Shown here in pieces: positions 9,677 through 19,879 of a DNA stretch of 64,000 bases. Numbering within the stretch: the first letter of the stretch is position 1; every line of letters starts with the position of its first letter. The notes beneath the pieces were generated by a model. That model was not told the DNA's origin. It made no database searches and saw nothing but the letters and a program-made list of their open reading frames with translations. Location of the stretch: contig NZ_CP084626.1 in assembly GCF_022878925.1 (NCBI RefSeq), positions 868,001 through 932,000 of the forward strand, in the 5' to 3' direction. A program made the position numbers and the translations under genes. The stretch comes from Caballeronia sp. TF1N1. Its GTDB lineage: Bacteria > Pseudomonadota > Gammaproteobacteria > Burkholderiales > Burkholderiaceae.

Positions 9677-11137
9677 ATGCAAAGCGACTCGAATTTCACT
9701 TTCGTTCTCTTCGGCGGGACCGGCGACTTGTCGATGCGCAAGATTCTCCCCGCGCTCTTCGAGGCGCATCGCGCGAACATGCTTGCGCCCGCCGGCAGAA
9801 TCGTCGCGGTGGCGCGCGGCGCGCAGGAACCGGGCGAATATCTCGCCTGGGTCGAAGAGCACGTGAAGCCGCATGTATCGAAGAACGGTTTGGACGAAGC
9901 CGCGTGGCGCAGTTTTCTCGAGCGCATTCAATACGTGCAGCTCGACCTCGGGCGCGCGGAAGACTTCGTCGTATTGCGCGATGTCATGGCCCAGTACGAA
10001 GGCACGCGCGTCTTTTATCTGGCCACCGGACCGTCGCTGTTCGTGCCGATCTGCCGCGCGCTCGCGGACGTCGGCCTGAACCAGAACGCGCGCATCGTGC
10101 TCGAAAAGCCGCTTGGCTACGACCTCGAGTCGTCGAACGCAATCAACGACGCCGTCGGCGAAATCTTCCAGGAAGAGCAGATCTACCGGATCGACCATTA
10201 CCTCGGCAAGGAACCGGTGCAGAATCTGCTCGCGCTGCGCTTCGGCAATGCGCTCTTCGAGCCGCTGTGGCGGCGCGAATGGGTCGAAAGCATTCAGATC
10301 ACCATTGCGGAAGAACTGGGCGTGGAGGCGCGCGGCGACTTCTACGACAACACCGGCGCTCTGCGCGACATGGTGCAGAACCACTTGCTGCAACTGCTTT
10401 CCATCGTGACGATGGAACCGCCGCACTCGATGGATTCCGACTCCGTGCGCGACGAAAAGCTGCGTGTGCTGCGCGCACTCAAGCCCGTGGATGAACGCGA
10501 CATCAGCCGCGTCGCGGTGCGCGGTCAGTATCACGCGGGCGTGATACGCGGTGCTGCCGTGCCGGCGTATGCAACGGAAAAGGGTGTGCGCCCGGACAGC
10601 ACGACGGAGACCTTCGTCGCGCTGAAAGTTGAAATTGAAAACTGGCGCTGGGCAGGCGTGCCGTTCTTCCTGCGCACGGGCAAGCGGCTCGCGGACCGCG
10701 TCGCGGAAATCGTCGTCAACTTTCGCGCGGTGCCGCATTCGGCGCTCGGCACGAACGCCTTACGCGCGGGCGCGAACCGTCTCGTCATCCGCTTGCAACC
10801 GAACGAAACCATCAGACTATATTGCCTTGCCAAGCAGCCCGGCGAAGGCATGAATCTCGCGAGCGTTCACCTCGACCTCGCCTTCGATCAGTTCTTCAAG
10901 GAAGGGCAGATGGAGGCGTATCAGCGTCTTTTGCTCGATGTGATCCACGGTCGCCTCGCGCTCTTCGTGCGGCGCGACGAGCAGGAAGCGGCGTGGCGCT
11001 GGGTCGAACCGATCCTGAACGCGTGGGCCCAGCCGATGAGCAAGCCAAAGCCTTACGCGGCTGGCACGTGGGGACCGGCGGCATCGAGCGCGATGCTGGC
11101 GCAACATGGCACGTGCTGGCTCGAAGAAGAGAATTGA
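9677..11137 (+). CDS. zwf: glucose-6-phosphate dehydrogenase
   Basis: This enzyme oxidises glucose-6-phosphate to 6-phosphogluconolactone with NAD(P)+, the entry to the Entner-Doudoroff and pentose phosphate routes. It has 486 residues, the usual length. The nucleotide-binding loop FGGTGDLSMRK is near residues 12-22 and the substrate/catalytic motif RIDHYLGKE is at 171-179 (His174). The start at ATG 9677 (MQSDSNFTFVLFGG) has a GGAG ribosome-binding site six bases upstream; the frame can be extended to 9635 without support. It is first in the zwf-pgl-glk/hexR operon. Confidence 0.97.
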   Translation: MQSDSNFTFVLFGGTGDLSMRKILPALFEAHRANMLAPAGRIVAVARGAQEPGEYLAWVEEHVKPHVSKNGLDEAAWRSFLERIQYVQLDLGRAEDFVVLRDVMAQYEGTRVFYLATGPSLFVPICRALADVGLNQNARIVLEKPLGYDLESSNAINDAVGEIFQEEQIYRIDHYLGKEPVQNLLALRFGNALFEPLWRREWVESIQITIAEELGVEARGDFYDNTGALRDMVQNHLLQLLSIVTMEPPHSMDSDSVRDEKLRVLRALKPVDERDISRVAVRGQYHAGVIRGAAVPAYATEKGVRPDSTTETFVALKVEIENWRWAGVPFFLRTGKRLADRVAEIVVNFRAVPHSALGTNALRAGANRLVIRLQPNETIRLYCLAKQPGEGMNLASVHLDLAFDQFFKEGQMEAYQRLLLDVIHGRLALFVRRDEQEAAWRWVEPILNAWAQPMSKPKPYAAGTWGPAASSAMLAQHGTCWLEEEN

Positions 11138-11249
11138 TGGCGTCGCGCGGTCGCCTGGCGGCAGCGCGAAACAACATAAGCAAGCTATAAGCAACCGCTC
11201 GGGGCATCGAAAAAGAGCGGGTCGACAAACCAGACAAGCAGGAGGAGCA

Positions 11250-11942
11250 GTGATCGAGCTTCGCACTTTCGACGAACCGCGCGCCCATTCGGACGCGCTG
11301 GCGAACGCCGTCAGCGACGCGCTGAAGGCAACGCTCGCGGCAACCGCGGCCACGCAAACCCCTCACGCAACGCTCGCCGTTTCCGGCGGTTCGAGCCCGC
11401 GCCCGTTTCTCGCGGCGCTTTCGCACGAGCCGCTCGACTGGGCGCATATCGACGTGACGCTCGTCGACGACCGCTGGGTGCCCGACACCGATCCCGACAG
11501 CAATTCGCGCTTCGCGCACGAAACGGTGCTGCAGAACGCGGCGGCGGCGGCGTATTTTCTGCCGCTCGTGGATGTCTCGAAGCCGCTCGAAGCGCATGTC
11601 GCCGAACTCAACGCCGACCCGCGCCGCCATCTGCCCGATGTCGTCGTGCTCGGCATGGGCGAGGACGGCCACACGGCATCCATCTTCGCCGACGCGCCCG
11701 AATGGGACTTCGCCATTTCGACGCAGGACCGCTTCGTCGCGGTGCATCCGGGCAAGGCGCCGCACGCGCGCGTGAGCCTGTCGATGTCCGCGCTCAAGCA
11801 GGTGAAGCAGTTGTATCTCTTCATCTCCGGCCAGAAAAAACTCGACGTCTTGAACGCGGCGCTTGCCGCGCCGCAAAAGAACGCCATCTCGACCCTGGCC
11901 AACGCAGAAGGAGTGAAGCTCGATGTCTACTGGTGTGCATAG
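11250..11942 (+). CDS. pgl: 6-phosphogluconolactonase
   Basis: This enzyme hydrolyses 6-phosphogluconolactone made by Zwf to 6-phosphogluconate. It has 230 residues, matching the DevB/SOL family. Diagnostic segments are [33 protein letters not shown] and the catalytic-loop motif [10 protein letters not shown] (about residues 135-144). The start is a GTG at 11250 preceded by a perfect AGGAGG box; the longer frame from 11106 has no family similarity. Its end overlaps the start of glk/hexR by 20 bases. Confidence 0.95.
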   Translation: MIELRTFDEPRAHSDALANAVSDALKATLAATAATQTPHATLAVSGGSSPRPFLAALSHEPLDWAHIDVTLVDDRWVPDTDPDSNSRFAHETVLQNAAAAAYFLPLVDVSKPLEAHVAELNADPRRHLPDVVVLGMGEDGHTASIFADAPEWDFAISTQDRFVAVHPGKAPHARVSLSMSALKQVKQLYLFISGQKKLDVLNAALAAPQKNAISTLANAEGVKLDVYWCA

Positions 11943-13845
11943 CAAGGCCGCGCCCGCCGCGAACCAGCACGCCGACGGACCGAGATTGCTCGCCGACATC
12001 GGCGGCACCAACGCGCGCTTCGCGCTGGAGACGGGCCCCGGCGAGATCGGGCAAATTCGCGTGTATCCGGGCGCGGATTACCCAGGCATCGCGGAAGTAA
12101 TGCAGCAGTATCTGAAGGACACGAAAGTCGCACGCGTGAATCACGCGGCGATTGCGATCGCCAATCCGGTCGACGGCGATCACGTGAAGATGACCAATCA
12201 CGACTGGAGCTTTTCGATCGAAGCGACGCGCCGCGCGCTCGGTTTCGATACCTTGCTCGTCGTGAACGATTTCACCGCGCTGGCCATGGCGCTGCCCGGT
12301 CTCACCGATGCGCAGCGCGAACAGGTCGGCGGCGGTTCGCGCCGGCAAAACAGCGTGATCGGTCTGCTCGGGCCGGGCACGGGCTTGGGCGTGTCGGGCC
12401 TCATTCCCGCCGATGACCGCTGGATCGCGCTCGGCAGCGAAGGCGGTCACGCCACGTTTTCTCCGTTCGACGAGAACGAAGACCTCGTCATGCGCTATGC
12501 GCGCCGCAAGTTTGCGCATGTCTCGTTCGAGCGCGTGTCGGCGGGGCCGGGGCTGGAGCTGATTTACCGCGCGTTCGCGGAGCGCGATGAGATAGATGTC
12601 GCCGAAGATTTCACGAGCGCCGAAGTCACGAATCGCGCGCATGCCGGCGAAGCGCTCGCGCTCGAAGCGGTCAACTGCTTTTGCAGCATTCTCGGCACGT
12701 TCTCGGGCAATATCGCGGTGACGTTGGGCGCGCTCGGCGGCATCTATATTGGCGGCGGCGTGGTGCTCAAACTCGGCGAACTCTTTCACAAGTCGCCGTT
12801 TCGCGCGCGCTTCGAGTCGAAAGGGCGTTTCTCGCAGTATCTGTCGAGCATTCCGACTTACATCATCACGGCGGAATATCCGGCGTTTCTCGGCGTCTCG
12901 GCTATTTTGTCCGAGCAGTTGTCGAACCGTGCGAATAGCGGTTCGTCGGCAGTGTTCGAGCGCATTCGCCAGATGCGCGACGCGCTCACGCCGGCCGAGC
13001 GGCGCGTGGCGGATCTCGCGCTGAACCATCCGCGTTCGATCATCAGCGATCCGATCATCGATATCGCGCGCAAGGCGGACGTGAGCCAGCCCACGGTGAT
13101 TCGTTTTTGCCGCTCGCTCGGCTGCCAGGGGCTGTCGGATTTCAAGCTCAAGCTTGCGACCGGGCTGACTGGCACCATTCCGATGAGCCACAGCCAGGTG
13201 CATCTCGGCGACACCGCCACCGATTTCGGCGCGAAGGTGCTCGACAACACCGTGTCGGCCATTTTGCAGCTGCGCGAGCATCTGAACTTCGAGAACGTGG
13301 AGCGCGCAATCGAGATTCTGAACGGCGCGCGGCGTATCGAGTTCTACGGGCTCGGCAATTCGAATATCGTCGCGCAGGACGCGCACTACAAGTTTTTCCG
13401 TTTCGGCATCCCGACTATCGCTTATGGCGATCTGTACATGCAGGCGGCGTCGGCTGCATTGCTCGGCAAGGGCGATGTGATCGTGGCCGTGTCGAAATCG
13501 GGCCGCGCGCCCGAACTGCTGCGCGTGCTGGAAGTGGCGATGCAGCAAGGCGCGACGGTCATTGCGATCACGTCGAGCAACACGCCGCTCGCCAAGCGCG
13601 CGACGGTGGCGCTGGAGACGGATCACATCGAGATACGCGAGTCGCAACTCTCGATGATCTCGCGCATTCTGCACCTCGTGATCATCGATATTCTCGCTGT
13701 CGGCGTGGCTATTCGCCGTGCCGCGCCGCAACCGGGCGCGACACTGAGCGAGACGGTGGCGAAGGCGCGTGAATCGAGTGATGACGATGCGGCGGCCGTG
13801 CTGGATTGGTTGAGCCACGGGGCATCGGGCGCGGCGCGGGAGTAG
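11923..13845 (+). CDS. glk: bifunctional glucokinase / HexR-type RpiR regulator
   Basis: This is a 640-residue fusion. Residues 1 to about 335 are a bacterial glucokinase ([10 protein letters not shown] at 24-33, [11 protein letters not shown] near 150, EGGHATFSP) that phosphorylates glucose. From residue 345 there is an RpiR-type helix-turn-helix ([14 protein letters not shown]..., [14 protein letters not shown]). From about 470 there is a SIS domain ([24 protein letters not shown]) that senses a sugar phosphate. Fusions of this kind are known from Burkholderia. The regulatory half is HexR-like and probably acts on the palindrome before zwf. The enzyme and the repressor are thus made in fixed 1:1 ratio from the operon it controls. 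Confidence 0.95.
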   Translation: MSTGVHSKAAPAANQHADGPRLLADIGGTNARFALETGPGEIGQIRVYPGADYPGIAEVMQQYLKDTKVARVNHAAIAIANPVDGDHVKMTNHDWSFSIEATRRALGFDTLLVVNDFTALAMALPGLTDAQREQVGGGSRRQNSVIGLLGPGTGLGVSGLIPADDRWIALGSEGGHATFSPFDENEDLVMRYARRKFAHVSFERVSAGPGLELIYRAFAERDEIDVAEDFTSAEVTNRAHAGEALALEAVNCFCSILGTFSGNIAVTLGALGGIYIGGGVVLKLGELFHKSPFRARFESKGRFSQYLSSIPTYIITAEYPAFLGVSAILSEQLSNRANSGSSAVFERIRQMRDALTPAERRVADLALNHPRSIISDPIIDIARKADVSQPTVIRFCRSLGCQGLSDFKLKLATGLTGTIPMSHSQVHLGDTATDFGAKVLDNTVSAILQLREHLNFENVERAIEILNGARRIEFYGLGNSNIVAQDAHYKFFRFGIPTIAYGDLYMQAASAALLGKGDVIVAVSKSGRAPELLRVLEVAMQQGATVIAITSSNTPLAKRATVALETDHIEIRESQLSMISRILHLVIIDILAVGVAIRRAAPQPGATLSETVAKARESSDDDAAAVLDWLSHGASGAARE

Positions 13846-13881
13846 GGTGCGTCTTGTTCGATTGAAAAAAGGCGCCGAAGA

Positions 13882-13909
13882 ATGAACTGCACCCCAAAAG
13901 TTGGACATC
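13882..13909. repeat. possible IS3-family terminal repeat remnant
   Basis: A TGAACTGCACCCCAAAAG segment followed by TTGGACA closely resembles the terminal inverted repeats of IS150-group IS3 elements. No transposase frame or second end was found in the following 300 bases, so at most this is a relic. It now forms the left arm of the operon terminator. Confidence 0.3.
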
Positions 13910-13932
13910 GATCCAGCCTTTGGGGTGTTTTT
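13890..13932 (+). terminator. terminator of the zwf-pgl-glk/hexR operon
   Basis: CACCCCAAA (13890-13898) pairs perfectly with TTTGGGGTG (13919-13927), followed by five T residues. It is the first hairpin 45 bases after the glk/hexR stop. Confidence 0.75.
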
Positions 13933-14149
13933 CATGGAGGCGCTTTTTCGTATGCGGCTTTGTCGGCTTGACGCTGCGAACTCCATTTTCAAAAGCGTCG
14001 CGAGGCTAGCCGAAGCGCTCGAAGCCGTACGGCGCTCTTTTTGAGAGTGCGCGCGGAGTCGCTTTCTCACATACAAGACGATGCAAGGCTAGCTCGCCTT
14101 TTCAGGACGATGCGATGCTTTTTTACGGCACCGCATCTTAGCTTTTCAC
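13933..14149. other. non-coding stretch between glk/hexR and porin 1
   Basis: No gene is recognised. Close to the porin stop (about 14109-14138) an imperfect 10-bp repeat GATGCGATGC / GCACCGCATC surrounds a T-rich loop and may end porin transcription on the minus strand. The remainder is featureless. Confidence 0.4.
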
Positions 14150-15268
14150 TCAGAACGAGTGCTGAATTCCCGCATACACGCCAGTTTGACTGCGCCCGGG
14201 CAGCGGGTTGTCCGTTCCAGGCGACGACCCGAAGTCGTTGGCATTCAAGCCGTAGTTCGCTGTCTTACTGTTGCGCACGGTGGCCACTTGCAGATCGAGC
14301 AACGTGCGTTTGGACAAGCTATACGAGCCGCCCAGCGAATACATGGTCGCATTGCCCGCACCGTTGTTGCCGTTCACGTGATACACCGCCGCGATCAACG
14401 CCGCGGCTGGCGTGGCTTGCCACGTCACACCGCCCCATTCGTGATCGAGCGTGGTCGGCTGACCGGGCAACTGGCCCGTCATGCCCGACGAACGGATTGC
14501 CTGATACGCGCCCTGAATCTTGAACTGGCCGAGGAACACGTTGACCATCGCCGTGTACTCGCGCGAGTAGGAGTAGACGCCGTTGCTGTCCGCGTAACTT
14601 CCGCCAAGCGTGCCGTTAGCCGGATTGCGGATTTCATCGTACAGACCGCGAATCTGGAAGAGCGGGGCCGTATAGGTGATCGCGGCACCGGCCTCACGTC
14701 CCTGCTTCGTCGAACCGTTGCCGTTCCAGCTAGTGGCGTTCGACAGCGCGTACTGGCCGTAAAAGTCGAACCCCGCGATCTTCGGCGACTGATACGAAAC
14801 GTTGTTGCTCGATTGCGGCCAGTTGCGACTGCGCACCAACGATGCCGACGACCAGTTCGACTGGCCGAACGGATCGAAGTCCCACACGCTGTTCGAGATG
14901 AACAGTTCGCGGCCGAGCAGGAAGGTGCCGTATCGATCGTTCTCGACACCGATCGTCGCCCAGCGATTGAAGATGCCGGCGGTCGAACCCGACCCGTTCA
15001 TGGTGTTGAAGCTGCCTTCCAGATGGAACACGGCGCGATTGCCGCCGCCGAGATCCTCTGCGCCCTTCATGCCCCACAGGCTCGTGCCCCAGTCGCCGCT
15101 TTCGGCCCTGAAGCGATTGGCCGATCCCGTGCCGGCGGCGTTTTGCACGCCATTCATATATTCGAGGCCCGCGTCCAGACGGCCAAACAGCGTGACACTG
15201 CTCTGCGCGAAACTCACGGCGCTAAACGACAACAAGGCGGCAGCCGCGATCAAAGACTTCTTCATCAT
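14150..15268 (-). CDS. outer-membrane porin (Burkholderia OmpC-like family)
   Basis: This 372-residue general-diffusion porin forms a 16-stranded trimeric barrel in the outer membrane. It has a signal peptide (MMKKSLIAAAALLSFSAVSFA) and the mature start QSSVTLFGRLDAGLEYMNG, typical of Gram-negative porin_4 proteins. It ends in phenylalanine (GVYAGIQHSF), the C-terminal outer-membrane signature. It is very similar to the porin encoded immediately upstream, so the two arose by tandem duplication. Two adjacent ATG codons can start it. A 15-base box shared with the paralogue lies about 90 bases upstream. Confidence 0.95.
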   Translation of the reverse strand: MMKKSLIAAAALLSFSAVSFAQSSVTLFGRLDAGLEYMNGVQNAAGTGSANRFRAESGDWGTSLWGMKGAEDLGGGNRAVFHLEGSFNTMNGSGSTAGIFNRWATIGVENDRYGTFLLGRELFISNSVWDFDPFGQSNWSSASLVRSRNWPQSSNNVSYQSPKIAGFDFYGQYALSNATSWNGNGSTKQGREAGAAITYTAPLFQIRGLYDEIRNPANGTLGGSYADSNGVYSYSREYTAMVNVFLGQFKIQGAYQAIRSSGMTGQLPGQPTTLDHEWGGVTWQATPAAALIAAVYHVNGNNGAGNATMYSLGGSYSLSKRTLLDLQVATVRNSKTANYGLNANDFGSSPGTDNPLPGRSQTGVYAGIQHSF

Positions 15269-15359
15269 CCCCCAACACTCCTTTTTGAATTCAAACTACA
15301 GAACCGAGCAACCGATCCTCACCTGTTGCATGAAGATCAATCGTCAGACGTTTGAATTT

Positions 15360-15374
15360 TGAAGGAGAACTACT
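15360..15374. promoter_or_regulatory. box shared by both porin promoters (copy 1)
   Basis: TGAAGGAGAACTACT, followed by a T-run, lies 92 bases before porin 1. It matches 13 of 15 positions of the box upstream of porin 2. The reverse complement (AGTAGTTCTCCTTCA) has the GTAGTT half of the zwf operator. Its role is unproven. Confidence 0.4.
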
Positions 15375-15456
15375 TTTTTCGAATCCAGCTTTTTGTCGTT
15401 TTGTTTGTCAATCTGATACTTAATGTCGCGGAGCCAAACGCATTCATCGCCCCAAT

Positions 15457-15491
15457 AAAAAACGGTGCGATACCCTTTCGGGCACCGCACC
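15457..15491 (-). terminator. terminator of porin 2
   Basis: On the minus strand GGTGCGGTGCCC and GGGTATCGCACC pair over 12 bp (with G-T pairs) around a GAAA tetraloop and are followed by six T residues. It lies 65 bases after the porin 2 stop, so the two porins are separate units. Confidence 0.88.
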
Positions 15492-15556
15492 GATACGCGC
15501 CTCTCGCAGCAGCGTGAAAACTCGATGAAGCTTTTTTCTTTGTTCAGCCTCGTTGC

Positions 15557-16729
15557 TTAGAACGAGTGCTGGATGCCTGCATACACGCCAGTCTGGCTGT
15601 GTCCCGGCAGCGGATTGTCCGTTGCCGTTCCCGTGCCGTAGTTGTTGGCGTTCAGACCGTAGTTCGCGGCCTTGCTGTTTTGCGCCGTTGCCACCTGGAT
15701 ATCCAGCAAGGTGCGCTTGGACAGGTTGTACGAGCCGCCGATCGTGTAGATGTTCGCGTTGCCGGCGCCGTTGTTGCCGTTCACGTGATACACCGCCGCG
15801 ATAAGGGCTGCGGCCGGCGTGGCTTGCCACGTCACGCCACCCCATTCGTGGTCGAGCGTGGTCGGCTGGCCGGGCAACTGACCCGTCATGCCGGACGAGC
15901 GGATAGCCTGGTAAGCGCCCTGGATCTTGAACTGACCGAGGAACACGTTGAACATCGCCGTGTACTCGCGCGAGTAAGCGTAGACGCCGTTGCCGTTGCT
16001 CTGATCCGCGTTTGCCGCGCCGCCGTTGACCGCGTTGTACGCACCGCCGAGCAGACCGTTGCCTGGGTTGCGGATTTCATCGTACATACCGCGAATCTGA
16101 AACAGAGGCGTCGTGTAGGTGATGTAAGCGCCACCTTCGCGGCCTTGCGGCGTCGTGCCGTTACCGTTGAAGTTCGTCGCGTTCGACAGCGCGTACTGAC
16201 CGTAGAAGTCAAAGCCCGCGAACTTCGGCGACTGGTACGAAATGTTGTTGCTCGATTGCGGCCAGTTACGACCACGCACCAGCGATGCCGATGACCAGTT
16301 CGACTGGCCGAACGGATCGAAGTCCCACACGCCGTTCGCGATGAACAGTTCGCGGCCCAGCAAGAGCGTACCGAACTGGTTGTTGGCGACGCCGACGGTT
16401 GCCCAGCGATTGAAGATGCCGTTGTTGCCCGGGCCCTGACCCGTCATGGTGTTGAAGCTGCCTTCCAACTGGAACACGGCGCGATAGCCGCCACCCAGAT
16501 CTTCGACGCCCTTCATACCCCACAAGCTCGTGCCCCAGTCGCCGCTTTCCGCGCGGAAACGGTGGGTGGAACCGGTGGCCTGGCCTCCGGGACCTGTGCC
16601 TGTCGGCACGCCGTTCATATATTCAAGCCCTGCGTCCAGGCGACCATACAGCGTCACGCTGCTTTGAGCCTGAGCCACCGCGCTGAACGTCAGCAGTGCT
16701 GCTGCCGCGAGCAAAGCTTTCTTCATCAT
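15557..16729 (-). CDS. outer-membrane porin (Burkholderia OmpC-like family)
   Basis: This 390-residue paralogue of the porin downstream has the same architecture. It has a signal peptide (MMKKALLAAAALLTFSAVAQA), a QSSVTLYGRLDAGLEYMNG start and the C-terminal HSF. Relative to porin 1 it carries small insertions, for example near the N-terminus (GTGPGGQATG) and around NAVNGGAANADQSNGNG, probably in surface loops. The ribosome-binding site GGAGGAG sits directly before an ATGATG pair; the second ATG (16726) has the better spacing. Placement beside the glucose genes hints at sugar diffusion, but the family is not the OprB sugar porin. Confidence 0.95.
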   Translation of the reverse strand: MMKKALLAAAALLTFSAVAQAQSSVTLYGRLDAGLEYMNGVPTGTGPGGQATGSTHRFRAESGDWGTSLWGMKGVEDLGGGYRAVFQLEGSFNTMTGQGPGNNGIFNRWATVGVANNQFGTLLLGRELFIANGVWDFDPFGQSNWSSASLVRGRNWPQSSNNISYQSPKFAGFDFYGQYALSNATNFNGNGTTPQGREGGAYITYTTPLFQIRGMYDEIRNPGNGLLGGAYNAVNGGAANADQSNGNGVYAYSREYTAMFNVFLGQFKIQGAYQAIRSSGMTGQLPGQPTTLDHEWGGVTWQATPAAALIAAVYHVNGNNGAGNANIYTIGGSYNLSKRTLLDIQVATAQNSKAANYGLNANNYGTGTATDNPLPGHSQTGVYAGIQHSF

Positions 16730-17215
16730 CTCCTCCAACCCTGTCAATAAATGGAACCCAAGTGCTGCCGTGTGGTTCGATGCGAGCGCATCCAACCGGA
16801 AATCGTTTTTGGAGGAAGGACACGCAAGGGCGATGATCCTCGTGGGCGAGTCGCGCTTCGTGTGCGCGATGCCGACGCCGATCCGTCGATGGGCGTCTGC
16901 CTCCGTTTTCTTATCTTTTGAAGTAAAACTACTTTTTTTGCGATTCGTTTTGTTACTTTGAGTAGCAATTTATCAAAATACGTTTTGACCGCCAAAGAAA
17001 TTTGACGTGTTGCGAAGGATTGTGTCAAAAATGCAATGCCCATGTGGTAGGAATGCTACCCATAGCTTGGGAAATAGCCCGCGAAGCCTTGTGGCATAAG
17101 GCTTCGATTGCGGGGCCTTTCTGGAGTCGGGTTTCACGCCTATTGACGGACGTTCAAGGCAGCGCTAGGCGCGAGAAAAGCTTACCGATAAGGCATGACC
17201 CGCTTGGCGAGGGCG
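16730..17215. other. non-coding region upstream of porin 2
   Basis: This is about 490 bases without a credible gene. AT-rich sequence from 16910 to 17000 probably contains the porin 2 promoter and the shared 15-base box. A patch at 17040-17130 has direct and inverted echoes (GAAGCCTTGTGGCATAAGGCTTC forms a small hairpin at about 17083-17105) but no recognisable gene. Confidence 0.45.
16919..16933. promoter_or_regulatory. box shared by both porin promoters (copy 2)
   Basis: TGAAGTAAAACTACT followed by seven T residues lies 190 bases before porin 2. Read on the porin strand it is AGTAGTTTTACTTCA, an imperfect palindrome that matches 11 of 15 positions of the HexR-type core TGTAGTTAAACTACA before zwf. 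Confidence 0.4.
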
Positions 17216-17243
17216 AAAAAAAAGCGCCTCGCGGGCGCTTTTA
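17216..17243 (-). terminator. terminator of the hisQMP operon
   Basis: AAAAGCGCC and GGCGCTTTT form a 9-bp stem with a 5-base loop; on the minus strand it is followed by a run of T residues. It lies 25 bases after the hisP stop. Confidence 0.85.
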
Positions 17244-17267
17244 GAAAGAAAGGGAAGGGGAAAGGAC

Positions 17268-18047
<780 letters not shown>

Positions 18048-18076
18048 GAACGGGTCCTTGCGGCTCAACAGCCCAC

Positions 18077-18790
18077 TTATTTGCCTTGAGGCCGCAGGTA
18101 CGCGAGCCAGCGATACTCGGCGCGGCGAAAGAGCCACACGAGCGCGAACGAAATGACGAGATAGAGCAGGGCCGCAATGCCGAACGCCTCGAACGACTGA
18201 TACGTCGCCGAGTTCACATCGCGGGCAATCTTGAGAATGTCCGGCACGGTCGCCGTGAACGCGACGGTGGTCGCGTGCAGCATGAGGATCACCTCGTTGC
18301 TGTAGTACGGCAGCGCGCGGCGCAGCGCCGAAGGCAAGATCACTCGCCGATACAGCGTGAACGACGACATGCCATACGCGCGCGCGGCCTCGATCTCACC
18401 GTAGGGCGTCGCCTTGATCGCGCCGGCGAAGATTTCCGTGGTGTACGCGCAGGTATTGAGCGTGAAGGCGAGCAGCGTGCAGTTCATGCCGCTCTTGAAG
18501 AAGTCGGCGAGCAGCATGTGATCGCGCACGACCTGCAGGCTGTATAGGCCCGTGTAGCAGAGCAGCAACTGCACGTAGAGCGGCGTGCCGCGAAACACGT
18601 ACGTATACAGCCACACCGAACGCGAGAGCAATTTGTTCTTCGAGACGCGCGCGACCGACAGCGGTATCGAAAGACAAAAGCCGAGGCCGATGGAGATGAC
18701 CAGCAGCCACATCGTGATCGCGAGACCGGTGATGCGGTAGCCGTCTGTGAAGAGGTAGTTCTTCCAGTATTCCTGGATGATTTGGATCAT
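18077..18790 (-). CDS. hisM: amino-acid ABC transporter permease (HisM type)
   Basis: This 237-residue inner-membrane permease of the His/Glu/Gln/Arg family pairs with HisQ. The N-terminal segment [21 protein letters not shown] and the cytoplasmic loop [23 protein letters not shown] (EAA motif) are typical HisM features. It has about five membrane helices. It lies 35 bases after hisQ and 29 before hisP in one transcript. The substrate is probably histidine, arginine or lysine, but the specificity-giving binding protein is not in the window. Confidence 0.9.
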   Translation of the reverse strand: MIQIIQEYWKNYLFTDGYRITGLAITMWLLVISIGLGFCLSIPLSVARVSKNKLLSRSVWLYTYVFRGTPLYVQLLLCYTGLYSLQVVRDHMLLADFFKSGMNCTLLAFTLNTCAYTTEIFAGAIKATPYGEIEAARAYGMSSFTLYRRVILPSALRRALPYYSNEVILMLHATTVAFTATVPDILKIARDVNSATYQSFEAFGIAALLYLVISFALVWLFRRAEYRWLAYLRPQGK

Positions 18791-18825
18791 GGATTCCGCC
18801 GTTCTTTTTTAACCGACAGGCTCTA

Positions 18826-19512
18826 TCAGAGGTCAGCCTTGCGCACGCCGATGGAATAGCGCCGTTCGAGCCAGATCAGCACGAAATTGGAGATCGTGGT
18901 GATGGCCAAGTAGATCGCGCCGGCGAGCAGCGTGAAGAAGAAGAAACGCATCGTGCCCTTGCCGGCGTCCTGCGAGGCCTTGACGACATCCGCGAGACCG
19001 ATGATCGACACGAGCGCCGTCGCCTTGACCATCACCTGCCAGTTATTGCCGATGCCGGGCAGGGCGAAGCGCATCATCTGCGGAAACATGATGCGCGTGA
19101 ACGTCTGCCAGGGCGTCATGCCGTAGGCCGCGCCCGCTTCGAGCTGGCCGCGCGGCACCGAGAGAAACGCGCCGCGAAACGTCTCCGTGAAATACGCGCC
19201 GTAGATGAACCCGAGCACGAGAATGCCGGCCAGGAATGGATCGATATCGATTTGATCCCAGCCGAGGGCATCCGTCAGCAGATTCAGCCAGATCTGGATG
19301 CTGTAGAAGAGCAGCAGCATGAGCACGAGATCGGGCACGCCACGAATCAAGGTCGTGTAGACGGTGCCGACGCCCGAGGCGATTCGATTCTTCGACAGCT
19401 TCGCCGCCGCGCCGATCAGCCCGATCACGAAGGCGAACGCGAGCGACAACACCGCCAGCTTGACGGTCTGCCAGGTGCCCGCGAGGATCAGCGGACCGTA
19501 GCCTTGCAACAT
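18826..19512 (-). CDS. hisQ: amino-acid ABC transporter permease (HisQ type)
   Basis: This 228-residue inner-membrane permease starts MLQGYGPLILAGTWQTVKLAV, as in HisQ. The EAA loop reads GQLEAGAAYGMTPWQTFTRIMFPQMMR. It forms a heterodimer with HisM. It is the first gene of the operon. In the classical hisJQMP order a periplasmic binding protein precedes it; here the upstream neighbour is a divergent pirin gene, so the binding protein must be encoded elsewhere. Confidence 0.9.
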   Translation of the reverse strand: MLQGYGPLILAGTWQTVKLAVLSLAFAFVIGLIGAAAKLSKNRIASGVGTVYTTLIRGVPDLVLMLLLFYSIQIWLNLLTDALGWDQIDIDPFLAGILVLGFIYGAYFTETFRGAFLSVPRGQLEAGAAYGMTPWQTFTRIMFPQMMRFALPGIGNNWQVMVKATALVSIIGLADVVKASQDAGKGTMRFFFFTLLAGAIYLAITTISNFVLIWLERRYSIGVRKADL

Positions 19513-19879
19513 GGTGGTTCCTTGTAAAGGTGCCCGACGTGCCGGAAACTGCGAACGTGACGCGCGCCGCGCGCGGGGTTCGGGCTCCGGGAGATGACGC
19601 CTTTGGTGCGCGTATTCTAGGTGGCCAAAATTGGCGGTCGCCGTTGGCGGACGCCGAAAGACGCGCCTTCACGGGCTTTCCCGACCGGCTCTGGCCACAG
19701 GGCCGCCTGAAAAGCGCGGTATTTTACCCGAAGCCGGAAGATGCGCGGGTGAGAAGCGGAGGCATCCGATTACCCTCATGCGCGAGACGGTGTAGTGCCC
19801 GCGTGCCCGTTGTTTGACGGGGTGGACACCCTTACATTCTGTCCATCGCATTTCAACGTATTCAACGGGAGCACACATC
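19513..19879. other. divergent intergenic region hisQ / pirin
   Basis: These 367 bases hold the outward-facing promoters of hisQ (minus) and the pirin gene (plus). I saw no convincing operator, riboswitch or small gene. Open frames here have no ribosome-binding site or family pattern. Confidence 0.4.

Noticed and set aside
9485-10738. 417-codon open frame on the minus strand
   Set aside because: It is antisense to zwf and runs through the HexR operator; a shadow frame.
11821-14076. 751-codon open frame on the minus strand
   Set aside because: It is antisense to glk/hexR and crosses the operon terminator; no coding signature.
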